In this document: piece by piece, positions 16,546-25,158 of the stretch
How positions within the stretch are numbered: position 1 is the stretch's first letter
Layout of the letters: the number at the start of each line of letters is the position of its first letter
Origin: Salsipaludibacter sp963735045
Lineage (GTDB): Bacteria > Actinomycetota > Nitriliruptoria > Nitriliruptorales > Nitriliruptoraceae
Direction: 5' to 3'
DNA: 64,000 nt
Assembly (NCBI GenBank): GCA_963735045.1
Contig: CAVTIZ010000001.1
Coordinates: 693,557-757,556, forward strand
Made by a program: the position numbers and the translations under genes
Notes under the pieces: model-generated
What the model saw: the letters and a program-made list of their open reading frames with translations, nothing else
What the model was told of the DNA's origin: nothing
The model's database searches: none

Positions 16546-18147
16546 GTGCCCATCCTGGACACCGTCACCAGCCGCCTGCAGACCTGGCGCGACCGCCGCT
16601 CCCCCGACGCGGCGACGTCCGGCACGGGCACCGCACAGGACACCGACCAGGATCGACCCGACCCGCCACACGTGGTCGTGGTCGGGGCGGGGTTCGGTGG
16701 CCTGACCCTGGCCCGCGAACTGGTCGATGCGGTCCGGGACGGGATCCTGCGGGTCACGCTGGTCGATCGCCAGAACCACCACACCTTCCAACCGCTGCTC
16801 TACCAGGTGGCCACCGCGGGGCTCCCGCCGCAGGACATCGGCCATCCCCTGCGCCCGATCTTCGGGCCGGGTCGCTGGCGTGATCGCACGTGCGTCACGG
16901 TCCGCCTCGGTGAGGTGGTGGCCGTCGACCGCGGCGATCGGACCCTGACGTTCGCCGACGGCGGGACCCTGTCCTGGGACCGGCTGGTCGTGGCCACCGG
17001 GGCGGTGACGGCGGACTTCGACCTCCCCGGCGTCGCCGAACTGGGGTTCGGACTCAAGTCGATCGCCGACGCCCTGGCCCTGCGCGACCATGTGCTGCGG
17101 CAGTTCGAACTCGCGGACAACGACCCCCGCCGCCTCGACGACGGGACCCTGACGTTCGTGGTGGCCGGTGGGGGACCCACCGGGGTCGAGGTGTCCGGGG
17201 CGCTGGCCGAACTGGTCGACCACGTCATGCGCCGCGACCACCCCGACCTCGACCTCGGCCATGTCCGCATCGTCCTGCTGGAGATGCTGGACCGCCTCCT
17301 GGTCGCCTTCCACCCCGAGTCGTCGGAACGGGCACGGGTCGAGTTGGAGGACAAGGGGGTGGAGGTGCGACTGGGCCGGGCGATCCAACGCGCAGAGGCC
17401 GATGCCGTCGTCCTCGACGACGACACCACCATCCCCAGCCGCACCCTGGTGTGGGTGGCGGGGGTGCGGCCGTCGCCCCTGGGTGCGGCGCTCGGGGCCG
17501 AACTCGAGAAGGGACGCGTGGTCGTCGACGACCACCTGCGCCTCCCCGACGACCCGACGGTGGCGGTGGTCGGGGACCTCGCCGCCTTCCACGACCCCGA
17601 CCACGACCCCGACGACCCCCTCCCCCAGCTGGCCCCCGTGGCCATGCAACAGGCCCGCCACGTCGCCGACGTGCTGCTCGCCGACGCCCGGGGGGAGCCG
17701 CTCCCCGACCCGTTCGAGTACCTCGACAAGGGCACCATGGCCACGATCGGGCGCAACCACGCCGTGGCCGAGCTGCCCGGCGGCATCCGCATCGGCGGGT
17801 TCCCGGCCTGGATCTCGTGGCTGGGCCTGCACCTCGCGTTCCTGGTCGGGTTCCGCAACCGCACCTCGGTGGCCGTCTCGTGGGCCTACAACTACCTCAC
17901 CTACGACCGGGCATCCCGGCTGATGCTGCACGCCGACGACCGTGGCCTGCACCGCGAACTGCTGGGTGCCCACGATCCGGCCCGCTCCGCCATGGACGCC
18001 GCCGAGGACCACCACGGGCCACCGGGCGAGCACGAGCCCCAGGAGCCCCCAGAGGACAGGGCAGAGGACAGGGCAGCGGACAGGGCAGCGGACCGGGCAG
18101 GGGGCCGGGCAGCGGACGGGGCAGGGGGCGCTGCCGAGGACGGCTGA
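16546..18147 (+). CDS. ndh: type II NADH dehydrogenase (NDH-2)
   Basis: A 533-residue flavoprotein from a GTG at 16546. It has the FAD dinucleotide fold VVVVGAGFGGLTLARELV (residues 45-62), the NDH-2 signature NHHTFQPLLYQVATAGL, the NADH-binding VVAGGGPTGVEVSGALAEL, the AVVGDLA motif and the quinone-site AMQQARHVA. A C-terminal amphipathic/hydrophobic stretch (WISWLGLHLAFLVGF) would bind the membrane. It oxidises NADH with quinone without pumping protons. The last 50 residues are a charged Glu/Asp/Arg/Ala tail coded by a 12-bp tandem repeat and are not part of the family fold. Confidence 0.92.
   Translation: MPILDTVTSRLQTWRDRRSPDAATSGTGTAQDTDQDRPDPPHVVVVGAGFGGLTLARELVDAVRDGILRVTLVDRQNHHTFQPLLYQVATAGLPPQDIGHPLRPIFGPGRWRDRTCVTVRLGEVVAVDRGDRTLTFADGGTLSWDRLVVATGAVTADFDLPGVAELGFGLKSIADALALRDHVLRQFELADNDPRRLDDGTLTFVVAGGGPTGVEVSGALAELVDHVMRRDHPDLDLGHVRIVLLEMLDRLLVAFHPESSERARVELEDKGVEVRLGRAIQRAEADAVVLDDDTTIPSRTLVWVAGVRPSPLGAALGAELEKGRVVVDDHLRLPDDPTVAVVGDLAAFHDPDHDPDDPLPQLAPVAMQQARHVADVLLADARGEPLPDPFEYLDKGTMATIGRNHAVAELPGGIRIGGFPAWISWLGLHLAFLVGFRNRTSVAVSWAYNYLTYDRASRLMLHADDRGLHRELLGAHDPARSAMDAAEDHHGPPGEHEPQEPPEDRAEDRAADRAADRAGGRAADGAGGAAEDG
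18052..18123 (+). repeat. 12-bp in-frame tandem repeat in the ndh tail
   Basis: Six units of 12 bases related to GAGGACAGGGCA, coding a four-residue E/A-D-R-A period. Being a multiple of three, copy-number change keeps frame. Confidence 0.85.
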
Positions 18148-18218
18148 CCACGTTCGCGTCGCCCGTCGGACCGGGCCCGAACGGTTCGCCCGGTTCGCCC
18201 TGCCCACCCGATCGACGG

Positions 18219-18244
18219 GGAATGTCGCCCCGATGGCCCTCGTT
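18219..18244 (+). promoter_or_regulatory. SigR/SigH-type (thiol stress) promoter upstream of trxB
   Basis: GGAAT (18219-18223), exactly 18 bases, then GTT (18242-18244): an exact match to the GGAAT-N18-GTT consensus of Streptomyces sigma-R and close to mycobacterial SigH, whose known targets include trxBA. It sits 40 bases before the trxB ATG. Confidence 0.75.
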
Positions 18245-18283
18245 GGGCACCATGTCGACCCCACCACCACCGGATCCGCCACC

Positions 18284-19231
18284 ATGACCACCACTCGTGA
18301 CGTCGTCATCATCGGCTCGGGCCCTGCCGGCCTGACCGCGGCGACCTATGCCGCCCGCGCCAGCCTCGAACCCCTCGTCATCGAGGGGGTCACCGCGGGT
18401 GGTCCCACCGGGGGTCAGTTGACCCTGACCACCGACGTCGAGAACTATCCCGGGTTCCCCGAGGGGATCATGGGCCAGGAACTGATCTCGGGGATGCGCG
18501 CCCAGGCCGAACGCTTCGGGACCACCTACCTGACCGACGACGTGACCGACGTCGACCTGTCGTCCCGGCCGTTCCGGATCTCCATGACCTCCAACGACGA
18601 GGTGTACGCCAACACGCTGATCATGGCGACCGGCGCCAAGCCCCGTCGGCTGGACGTGCCCGGCGAGGATCGCCTGTGGGGCCTGGGCGTGTCCGCCTGC
18701 GCCACCTGTGACGGCTTCTTCTTCCGCGACAAGGAGGTCGTGGTCGTCGGCGGTGGCGACTCGGCCATGGAGGAGGCGACGTTCCTGACCAAGTTCGCGT
18801 CCAGGGTCACCGTGGTCCATCGCCGTGAGGAGCTGCGCGCCTCGGTGATCATGCAGGAGCGGGCCTTCAAGAACGACAAGGTCGAGTTCGTCTGGAACGC
18901 CACGGTCAGCGAGGTGCTGGGTGACCAGTCCGGGGTGTCCGGCGTGGTCCTCACCGACACCGTCACGGGCGACACCACCGAGTTGCGTGCCGACGGCGTC
19001 TTCCTCGCGATCGGCCACATCCCCAACACCGACCTGGTCGCCGACGTCCTCGAGACCGACGACGAGGGCTACCTGGTCGTGGAGCAACCGACCACCAGGA
19101 CCCGGGTGCCCGGCGTGTTCGCCGCCGGGGACCTGTCCGACCACGTCTACCGCCAGGCCATCACCGCGGCCGGCATGGGCTGCAAGGCCGCCATGGACGC
19201 CGAGCGCTTCCTGGCCGCCCACGAGGCCTGA
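18284..19231 (+). CDS. trxB: thioredoxin reductase
   Basis: A 315-residue FAD/NADPH enzyme that reduces thioredoxin. The FAD motif VVIIGSGPAGLTAATYAARA is at residues 6-25, the redox-active CATC disulfide follows VSACATCDGFFF (about 138), the NADPH motif is VVVVGGGDSAMEEA, and FAAGDLSDHVYRQAITAAGMG closes the FAD site. Length is standard. The ATG at 18284 is favoured over an in-frame ATG at 18233 because that one falls inside the sigma-R-like promoter. It is followed after 79 bases by trxA and probably shares its transcript. Confidence 0.95.
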   Translation: MTTTRDVVIIGSGPAGLTAATYAARASLEPLVIEGVTAGGPTGGQLTLTTDVENYPGFPEGIMGQELISGMRAQAERFGTTYLTDDVTDVDLSSRPFRISMTSNDEVYANTLIMATGAKPRRLDVPGEDRLWGLGVSACATCDGFFFRDKEVVVVGGGDSAMEEATFLTKFASRVTVVHRREELRASVIMQERAFKNDKVEFVWNATVSEVLGDQSGVSGVVLTDTVTGDTTELRADGVFLAIGHIPNTDLVADVLETDDEGYLVVEQPTTRTRVPGVFAAGDLSDHVYRQAITAAGMGCKAAMDAERFLAAHEA

Positions 19232-19310
19232 CCCCACCCTCGGCCGTTCCGACCCACACCCGGCACGTTCCCCATCGACCATCCGAACCCCACCACACGA
19301 GGCAGATCCC

Positions 19311-19631
19311 ATGGGCGCCACCGCCATCACCGACGACCAGTTCCAGACCGAGGTCGTCGACGCCGACCAGCCGGTCCTCATCGACTTCTGGGCCGAATGG
19401 TGCGGTCCGTGCAAGAAGGTCGGCCCGATCGTCGACGAGATCGCCGACGAGGTCGACGGCCTGAAGGTCCTGAAGATGAACATCGACGAGCAGCCGGAGG
19501 TCGCCCGCAACAACGGCGTGATGTCGATCCCGACCCTGCTGGTCTTCAAGGGCGGCGAGCCGGTCGCACGCATCGTCGGCGCCAAGCCCAAGGCGGCCCT
19601 GCTGTCGGAGATCCGTCCCCACCTGGGCTGA
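19311..19631 (+). CDS. trxA: thioredoxin
   Basis: A 106-residue thioredoxin with the canonical WCGPC active site (WAEWCGPCKKVGPIVDE), the cis-proline region MSIPTLLVF and the C-terminal glycine GGEPVARIVGA. The ATG at 19311 gives the usual family length; a GAGGCAG stretch upstream can act as ribosome site. It receives electrons from trxB just upstream and keeps cytoplasmic proteins reduced. A strong GC hairpin follows the stop. Confidence 0.95.
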   Translation: MGATAITDDQFQTEVVDADQPVLIDFWAEWCGPCKKVGPIVDEIADEVDGLKVLKMNIDEQPEVARNNGVMSIPTLLVFKGGEPVARIVGAKPKAALLSEIRPHLG

Positions 19632-19665
19632 CCCGCCACCGCACGACGGACCCAGGGACCCCCTG

Positions 19666-19694
19666 CGCGACCCGCCGGCTCCCGGCGGGTCGCG
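19666..19694 (+). terminator. strong hairpin terminator after trxA
   Basis: Perfect 13-bp arms CGCGACCCGCCGG / CCGGCGGGTCGCG (19666-19678, 19682-19694) with a three-base loop, 35 bases after the trxA stop. No T-tract follows, as is common in high-GC actinobacteria. Confidence 0.7.
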
Positions 19695-19750
19695 ACGTGT
19701 GGGCGACCTCGCGGCCACCGTCGGCCGCCCGGTCCCCCACCCGACCGCCA

Positions 19751-19756
19751 TAGGCT
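19751..19756 (+). promoter_or_regulatory. -10 element of the amidase gene, short or no leader
   Basis: TAGGCT ends ten bases before the ATG at 19767, predicting a leader of only a few bases at most. Confidence 0.45.
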
Positions 19757-19766
19757 CGATCGCGCC

Positions 19767-20858
19767 ATGCTCACGACCTATCGCCCCGGGGACTCCGGTC
19801 CGGAGGTCCGCGACGTCCAGCGACGTCTCGCGGACCTCGGCCACGCCGTGGACGACTCCCCCGGCCGTTTCGACGAGTCCACGGCCGAGGCCGTCCGCGC
19901 CTTCCAGCAGGCCCGCGGCCTGTTCGCCGACGGCACGGTCGGACCCGACACGTGGCGTGCCCTGGTGGAGGCCGCGTGGAAGCTGGGCGACCGCGTGCTC
20001 TACCAGACCCGCCCGATGCTGCGTGGGGACGACGTGGCCGAACTGCAGGAGCGGCTGGACCGGATCGGGTTGGAGGTCGGGGGCGCCGACGGGATCCTCG
20101 GCCCCGAGACCCGGGCCGCGATCGTCGAGTTCCAGCTCATGCAGGGACTCAAGGCCGATGGCCAGGCCGGGGCGACCACGATCTCCGCGCTGGCGCGGGT
20201 CGGTCGTGACCACCAGTCCGTGGCCGCCAGCGAGGTGCTGGACCGCCACCGGCTCGGCCGTCGCCGGGCCCTGACCAGCCTGGCCGGCGCCTCCATCGTC
20301 CTGGACCCCGGCAACTCCCCGGACGTCCCCGGCTACGACAGTCCCGACGGGATCGCCGAGCACGAGGTCACCTGGACCATCGCCAGTCGGCTGCACGGCC
20401 GCCTGGCAGCGCTGGGCGCCCGTCCCGTGCTGGCACGAGGTCCCACCAACTCCCCGAGCCCGTCGGCGCGCGCCGCACTGGCCAATCGCGAGGACGCCGA
20501 CGTCGTGCTGTCGCTGCACACCAACGGCCTGGACTCGGACCGCGCCCGGGGGGTGGCCGCCTACTACTTCGGCACCACCGACACGGTGTCGGTCGCGGGT
20601 CGCTCGCTCGCCGACCGGTTGGTGGCCGCCATCGCCGCGGCCGCCCCCACCCTCAACTGTCGCTCGCACCCGTCCACGGCGACCCTGCTGCGCGAGTGCC
20701 ATGCGGTCGCCGTCGCGGTCGAACTGGGCTTCCTGACCCATCCGCAGGAGGGCCGACTGCTGGTCGACGCCACCCACCAGGCCCGCCTGGTGGACGCCGT
20801 GGTGGACGCCCTGCGCAGCTGGATGCTCGGGCTCCCGGCGGACGGGACCGAGGGCTGA
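19767..20858 (+). CDS. CwlM-like N-acetylmuramoyl-L-alanine amidase homologue, one zinc ligand replaced
   Basis: A 363-residue protein without signal peptide: two peptidoglycan-binding (PG_binding_1) domains at about 5-67 and 84-145, then an Amidase_3 domain from about 176. In Amidase_3 the first zinc ligand is the His of LDPGHGG; here the motif is VLDPGNSPD, with Asn183 in its place. The other positions are kept: Glu near 198-200 (EHEVTW), His251 in LSLHTNG and the catalytic-type Glu319 (VAVELGFLT). The gene lies after trxA exactly as cwlM does in mycobacteria, where CwlM is a cytoplasmic regulator of MurA rather than a lytic enzyme. A regulatory, weakly or non-catalytic role is the likely inference here. 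Confidence 0.85.
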   Translation: MLTTYRPGDSGPEVRDVQRRLADLGHAVDDSPGRFDESTAEAVRAFQQARGLFADGTVGPDTWRALVEAAWKLGDRVLYQTRPMLRGDDVAELQERLDRIGLEVGGADGILGPETRAAIVEFQLMQGLKADGQAGATTISALARVGRDHQSVAASEVLDRHRLGRRRALTSLAGASIVLDPGNSPDVPGYDSPDGIAEHEVTWTIASRLHGRLAALGARPVLARGPTNSPSPSARAALANREDADVVLSLHTNGLDSDRARGVAAYYFGTTDTVSVAGRSLADRLVAAIAAAAPTLNCRSHPSTATLLRECHAVAVAVELGFLTHPQEGRLLVDATHQARLVDAVVDALRSWMLGLPADGTEG

Positions 20859-20917
20859 ACCACGGACGCCCCCACGACCGGTCTGCGGGTGGACCGACGT
20901 CACACGACCCGTGGGGC

Positions 20918-21595
20918 TCAGGGCTCCGGGTCCCCGCTGGCCCGGGCAACGGCCTCGGTGGCCGGTCGGGGAGATGGCCGGGCCACGCGGCGCGGCAACA
21001 GGTCGCGCACCTCCTCGACGGCATGCCCGAAGCTCTCGGCCCAGCGGACCGTGCGGGCCACCTCCAGACGCAGCAGCGGGTAGCGCGGGTGTTCCCGGGC
21101 CACCTCGAAGCCCTCGTGCAGGAGCCACGTGATGGGCAGCACGCACTCGTCGGGGCGCCATCGCCGGTCACCCAGGGCCTCCACGGCGGGATGGTGCCCG
21201 GCGATGGCGGCCTTGACGGCCTCCTGCACCAGCAGCCGTCCCAACCCGCGGGTCCGATGACTGGGATCGATCCACATCGTGGTCACGACCAGGGCATCCG
21301 GGTGCATGGCCGGCACCGGCCCACGGCGGGGTGGCACGCGGTCGGCCGGCACGAACTCCACGAAGCCAACGGGCCTGCCGTCGGCGAGAACCGCACGACC
21401 GGGAGGGCGCCCCTCGTGCAGCAGGGCGGTGGTCCAGGCCTGCTTGCGCACCAGCCGACCGCCGTCGTCACCGTCGGGGTCGCCCACCAGTGGGTCCGGG
21501 CGGGGCTCGCCGAACTCCCAGAACAGGCACGATCGGCAGGCGCTCGGGAGCTGCTCCCAGGTCTCGCCGGTCAGCGGCACCACGCGACGACTCAC
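20918..21595 (-). CDS. GNAT family N-acetyltransferase
   Basis: A 225-residue protein starting at the GTG at 21595, which overlaps the stop of the upstream small gene. The acetyl-CoA-binding core is visible as VVTTMWIDPSHRTRGLGRLLVQEAV, with the RxxGxG/A-like pyrophosphate loop. Two cysteines in the N-terminal CRSCLFWE stretch are unusual for GNAT and could bind metal. A GNAT gene between the cwlM and parB regions recurs in actinobacteria. The acceptor substrate is not known. Confidence 0.75.
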   Translation of the reverse strand: MSRRVVPLTGETWEQLPSACRSCLFWEFGEPRPDPLVGDPDGDDGGRLVRKQAWTTALLHEGRPPGRAVLADGRPVGFVEFVPADRVPPRRGPVPAMHPDALVVTTMWIDPSHRTRGLGRLLVQEAVKAAIAGHHPAVEALGDRRWRPDECVLPITWLLHEGFEVAREHPRYPLLRLEVARTVRWAESFGHAVEEVRDLLPRRVARPSPRPATEAVARASGDPEP

Positions 21596-21888
21596 CCCAC
21601 GCCCCCGGGACGGCCGGGATCGGTGTCGGGGTCGGGCCGGAGCTCCTCGTCGACCCACCGCGCCGCCCGGTGGGCGAGGCCGGCCACCAGCCCCACGCCC
21701 AGTCCCGTCAGTGCGCGACGCCAGCCACCGGGCGCCACCTCGCGGCCGGTCGGGGACACGATCGGTTCGGTGCTGGCCGGTGAGGACGACCCGCCCTCGC
21801 CCCCGCCCCGCGTCGTCCCGCCCGGCGTGCCCTCGGTCGGGGGTCCGCTGGTCGTCCCGACCGGGGTGTGGTCACCACGATCCCCCAC
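21592..21888 (-). CDS. small hypothetical protein coupled to the GNAT gene
   Basis: A 98-residue product: an N-terminal half rich in Gly, Thr, Pro and Ser, then one weakly hydrophobic helix (LTGLGVGLVAGLAHRAARWV) and an acidic/proline C-terminus. Its TGA overlaps the GTG of the GNAT gene (GTGA), which is the main support for it being real. No domain is recognised. It is divergent from the aminotransferase gene. Confidence 0.5.
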   Translation of the reverse strand: MGDRGDHTPVGTTSGPPTEGTPGGTTRGGGEGGSSSPASTEPIVSPTGREVAPGGWRRALTGLGVGLVAGLAHRAARWVDEELRPDPDTDPGRPGGVG

Positions 21889-21988
21889 GACCCACCTCGA
21901 TGCTCGGTTCTGGTGTCCCGTCGACGGTACTCCGCGGGGGCCCCGGCAGGGGGCTCGCCGGGGGCGCGGACCCCGCTGCGGACGCGAG

Positions 21989-21994
21989 TACCGT
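21989..21994 (+). promoter_or_regulatory. -10 element upstream of the aminotransferase operon
   Basis: TACCGT in the context GCGAGTACCGTTG, 31 bases before the ATG at 22026. Confidence 0.4.
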
Positions 21995-22025
21995 TGCGGG
22001 CACTCCGCGTCCGGATCCGGTCAGC

Positions 22026-23354
22026 ATGCGACTCGACACCGACCCCTACCGCCAGCACTACGCCGACCGTGTCGGCGGGCTCTCCGCATCGGCCATCCGT
22101 GCCCTGTTCGCCGTCGCGTCCCGCCCCGAGGTCGTGTCCTTCGCCGGCGGCATGCCGTTCACGGCCGCCCTGGACTTCGACGCCGTCACCGCGGTCGTGA
22201 CCGACGTGTTGGCCACGGACGGCCCGACGGCGCTGCAGTACGGCATCGGACAGGGGCGGGTGGAACTCCGCGAGCAGCTGGTCGAGGTGATGGCCCACGA
22301 GGGCGTGCCGGCCCAGCCCGACGACCTCGTGATCACCGCCGGTGGCCAGCAGGGCCTGGAGTTGACCGCCAAGTGCTTCGTGGACCCCGGTGACATCGTG
22401 CTCGCCGAGGGACCCACCTACGTCGGTGGCCTGGGCGCCCTGACCAGCCATCGGGCCGACGTCCGCCACGTCCCGATGGACGCCGACGGGATGCAGGTGG
22501 AGGTCCTGGCCGACCGCCTCGACGAGTTGGCCGCGGCCGGACGCCGGGCCAAGCTGGTCTACACGATCCCCAACCACCAGAACCCGGCGGGGGTGTCCCT
22601 GTCGCTGCCGCGTCGCCACCGCCTGGTCGAACTGGCCCACCAGCACGACCTGGTGATCCTCGAGGACAACCCGTACGGGTTGATCGACTTCGACGGGACC
22701 CGCCGCACGAGCCTGCGCGAACTGGCGCCGGACCGGGTGGTCTACGTCTCGACCATGTCCAAGACCTTCGCTCCCGGCGTCCGCACCGGGTGGGTGGCCG
22801 CGCCCACCCCGATCCGCGAGAAGCTGGTGCTGCTGCGCGAGGCGGCCGACCTGTGCCCGGCCCACTTCACCCAGATGGTGGTCGAGCGGTGGCTGGCGAC
22901 CCAACCCTGGGAAGACCAGATCGACCGCTTCCGAACGATCTACCACGAGCGTGCCCGCACGATGCTGGAGGCGCTGGAGGCCCACATGCCCCCCGGGGTC
23001 ACCTGGACGGCGCCATCGGGCGGCCTGTTCCTGTGGGTGTCGGTGGGCGAGGGGATCGACACGTCCGACCTGCTCGCCAAGGCCGTGCAGCACCGGGTGG
23101 CCTACGTGCCGGGGGCCGGGTTCTACGCCGACGGCTCCGGACACCACCACATGCGACTCAACTTCTCCTATGCGTCCCCCGACCGGATCGTGGAGGGCGT
23201 CGAACGACTGTCCGCCCTGATCACCGACGAGCGCGAGCTCGCCCGGGCCGTGTACGGCGACCCGACACCGTCCGACGCCGGCGCGCACGACGACGTCACG
23301 CCGACCAGCGCCATGCCGGCCGCCGTCGCACCCGACCGGACGGCAACCCCATGA
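22026..23354 (+). CDS. PLP-dependent aminotransferase, class I/II (2-aminoadipate aminotransferase / MocR-catalytic type)
   Basis: A 442-residue fold-type I enzyme. The N-terminal VVSFAGGMPFTAALDFDAV, the ALQYGIGQGRVELREQL stretch, the PLP-contacting TIPNHQNPAGVSL and EDNPYGLIDF, and the Schiff-base lysine in YVSTMSKTFAPGVRTGW are all visible. It resembles LysN-type aminotransferases with broad substrate range. The last 35 residues are a non-conserved Asp/Thr/Ala tail. The stop overlaps the ATG of the ATP-grasp ligase (ATGA), and that gene overlaps the HAD gene, so the three are coupled. Confidence 0.88.
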   Translation: MRLDTDPYRQHYADRVGGLSASAIRALFAVASRPEVVSFAGGMPFTAALDFDAVTAVVTDVLATDGPTALQYGIGQGRVELREQLVEVMAHEGVPAQPDDLVITAGGQQGLELTAKCFVDPGDIVLAEGPTYVGGLGALTSHRADVRHVPMDADGMQVEVLADRLDELAAAGRRAKLVYTIPNHQNPAGVSLSLPRRHRLVELAHQHDLVILEDNPYGLIDFDGTRRTSLRELAPDRVVYVSTMSKTFAPGVRTGWVAAPTPIREKLVLLREAADLCPAHFTQMVVERWLATQPWEDQIDRFRTIYHERARTMLEALEAHMPPGVTWTAPSGGLFLWVSVGEGIDTSDLLAKAVQHRVAYVPGAGFYADGSGHHHMRLNFSYASPDRIVEGVERLSALITDERELARAVYGDPTPSDAGAHDDVTPTSAMPAAVAPDRTATP

Positions 23355-24301
23355 CCGCACCCGAGTCCCTGCACGTCGCGGTCCTCAACGGGGGCTCCTC
23401 GCTGGAACGCGAGGTGTCCCTGGCATCGGGATCACGGGTCACCGCCGCCCTGCAGGACCTCGGCCACCGCGTCACCCGGCTCGACGTCGGCTCACGGCTG
23501 GTGGCCGAACTGGACGACCTCGACGTCGACGTGGCCTTCCTCGCCCTGCACGGCTCGACCGGTGAGGACGGCACGATCCAGTCGCTGCTGGACCTGGTGG
23601 GCGTCCCCCACACCGGCCCGAACGGCCTGACGTCGGCCCTGGCGTGGGACAAGCCCGTGGCACAGGGACTGTTCCGACGTGCCGGGCTGGCCGTGCCGGA
23701 CCACGTGGTGCTGTCCCAGGCGGCGTTCCGGGAACTGGGCGCCGCCGCCGCCGTGGGACGCGTCGGGGACCGGCTCGGGTTCCCGCTGGTGGTCAAGCCG
23801 GCCGCCGGGGGGTCGTCGCTGGGACTGGGCATCGCGACCGACGCGGAGGCCCTGCCGTCGGCCATCATGGGCGCGCTGTCCTACGACGACCGCGTGCTGC
23901 TCGAGCAGTTCGTCGCCGGCCCGGAACTCGCCGTCACCGTGTTCGACGGCCACACGCTGCCCCCGGTGGAGATCTCGCCGCGTGAGGGGCCCTACGACTT
24001 CTCGGCCCGCTACACGGCCGGGGCCACCGAGTTCCACGCACCGTCGCGACTGTCCGATGCGGCCAACACGGCGGCCGGAGCGGCCGCGGAGGTGGCCAGT
24101 GCCGCCCTCGGGGCTCGCCACATCGTCCGGGTCGACATGATCCTGGTCGATGACGAGACCCCGACCATCCTCGAGGTCGACACCGGACCGGGTCTGACCG
24201 CGACGTCACTGGTGCCCCTGGCCGCACAGGCGGCCGGGCTGGCCTTCGGTGACCTGTGCCAACGCCTGGTCGAACTCGCCCTGGCAGAGGAGCCGGCATG
24301 A
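23351..24301 (+). CDS. D-alanine--D-alanine ligase family ATP-grasp enzyme
   Basis: A 316-residue ATP-grasp protein. Ddl signatures are LNGGSSLEREVSLASG (residues 10-25, with the D-Ala-binding Glu), LALHGSTGEDGTIQSLLD, VVKPAAGGSSLGL and VEISPREGPYDFSARYT. The metal-binding ending is EVDTGPGLTATSLVP, whereas Ddl normally has Asn (ExNTxPGMT); the Asn-to-Asp change should be noted. It would join two D-alanines for peptidoglycan, or act on a related pair. Whether this is the organism's main ddl cannot be judged from the window. It overlaps both neighbours by ATGA. Confidence 0.82.
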   Translation: MTAPESLHVAVLNGGSSLEREVSLASGSRVTAALQDLGHRVTRLDVGSRLVAELDDLDVDVAFLALHGSTGEDGTIQSLLDLVGVPHTGPNGLTSALAWDKPVAQGLFRRAGLAVPDHVVLSQAAFRELGAAAAVGRVGDRLGFPLVVKPAAGGSSLGLGIATDAEALPSAIMGALSYDDRVLLEQFVAGPELAVTVFDGHTLPPVEISPREGPYDFSARYTAGATEFHAPSRLSDAANTAAGAAAEVASAALGARHIVRVDMILVDDETPTILEVDTGPGLTATSLVPLAAQAAGLAFGDLCQRLVELALAEEPA

Positions 24302-25158
24302 CCCGCCCCGACCCCCCCGTGCCCCCCGTCAACGACCCCCTCGTGCCTGTCCCCCACGTCGCCGACCCGGTCCACGGGATGGCCGACGACGTCGCGGACG
24401 ACCCGGTCACGACCGGGGTGGCCACGGTGGACGACGGCGAGGTCCTGGCCGACCTCGAGTTCCCGTCGGAGGACGACCAGCACCTCGAGGGCGAGTTCGG
24501 GCCGGCGCCTCGCATCGTGGTGTTCGACGTCGGTGAGGTGCTGATCGACGAGACCCGGGTGTGGGCGACCTGGGCCGAGCTCCTCGGGACCACGCCCCTG
24601 ACGCTCGCTGCGGCCCTCGGGGCCGCGGTCGCCCAGGGCCTGGACCACGTCGAGGCGTTCGCCCATGTCGCCCCCAACATCGCGTGGGAGGACTTCGTCA
24701 CCGAGTTCGAACGTCGCTACGGCGGGTTCCGCGAGGAGGACCTGTACATGGACGTGCGGCCCTGCCTGGCCGAGCTCGACGACGCGGGCATCCGGGTCGT
24801 CATCGCCGGCAACCAGCCGGCCGCACGGACCCAGCAGCTGCGCGCCCTGGAGCTGCCGTGCCACGCGCTGGCCATGTCCGATGACCTCGGCCACGACAAG
24901 CCCGATCCGGCCTTCTTCGACGCGGTGTTGGCCTTGGCGGGGGCGTCCGACCCGGGCCAGGTGCTCTACGTCGGTGACCGGGTGGACAACGACGTGCTGC
25001 CGGCCGCGGCCGCGGGTCTGCACACCTGTTGGCTGCGTCGTGGTCCCTGGGGCGTGCTGCAGGACCTGCCCGACGGCACCGAGGCCGACCTCGTGCTCGA
25101 TGGCCTCGGGGAGCTGCCCCTGTTGCTCGCCGAATGGGGTGGCCCGCAAGACTCGTAA
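24298..25158 (+). CDS. HAD-superfamily hydrolase
   Basis: A 286-residue protein. About 75 N-terminal residues are acidic and unstructured. The HAD core then starts with motif I IVVFDVGEVLID: the nucleophile Asp is present but the usual second Asp (DxD) is Gly. Motif II is degenerate (VVIAGNQPA), motif III is GHDKPDPAFF and motif IV is VLYVGDRVDNDVLPAAAAG. It is therefore a HAD-IA type enzyme with an altered acid/base position; phosphatase activity is uncertain. The stop codon TAA lies inside the loop of a perfect 11-bp palindrome. Confidence 0.75.
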   Translation: MTRPDPPVPPVNDPLVPVPHVADPVHGMADDVADDPVTTGVATVDDGEVLADLEFPSEDDQHLEGEFGPAPRIVVFDVGEVLIDETRVWATWAELLGTTPLTLAAALGAAVAQGLDHVEAFAHVAPNIAWEDFVTEFERRYGGFREEDLYMDVRPCLAELDDAGIRVVIAGNQPAARTQQLRALELPCHALAMSDDLGHDKPDPAFFDAVLALAGASDPGQVLYVGDRVDNDVLPAAAAGLHTCWLRRGPWGVLQDLPDGTEADLVLDGLGELPLLLAEWGGPQDS

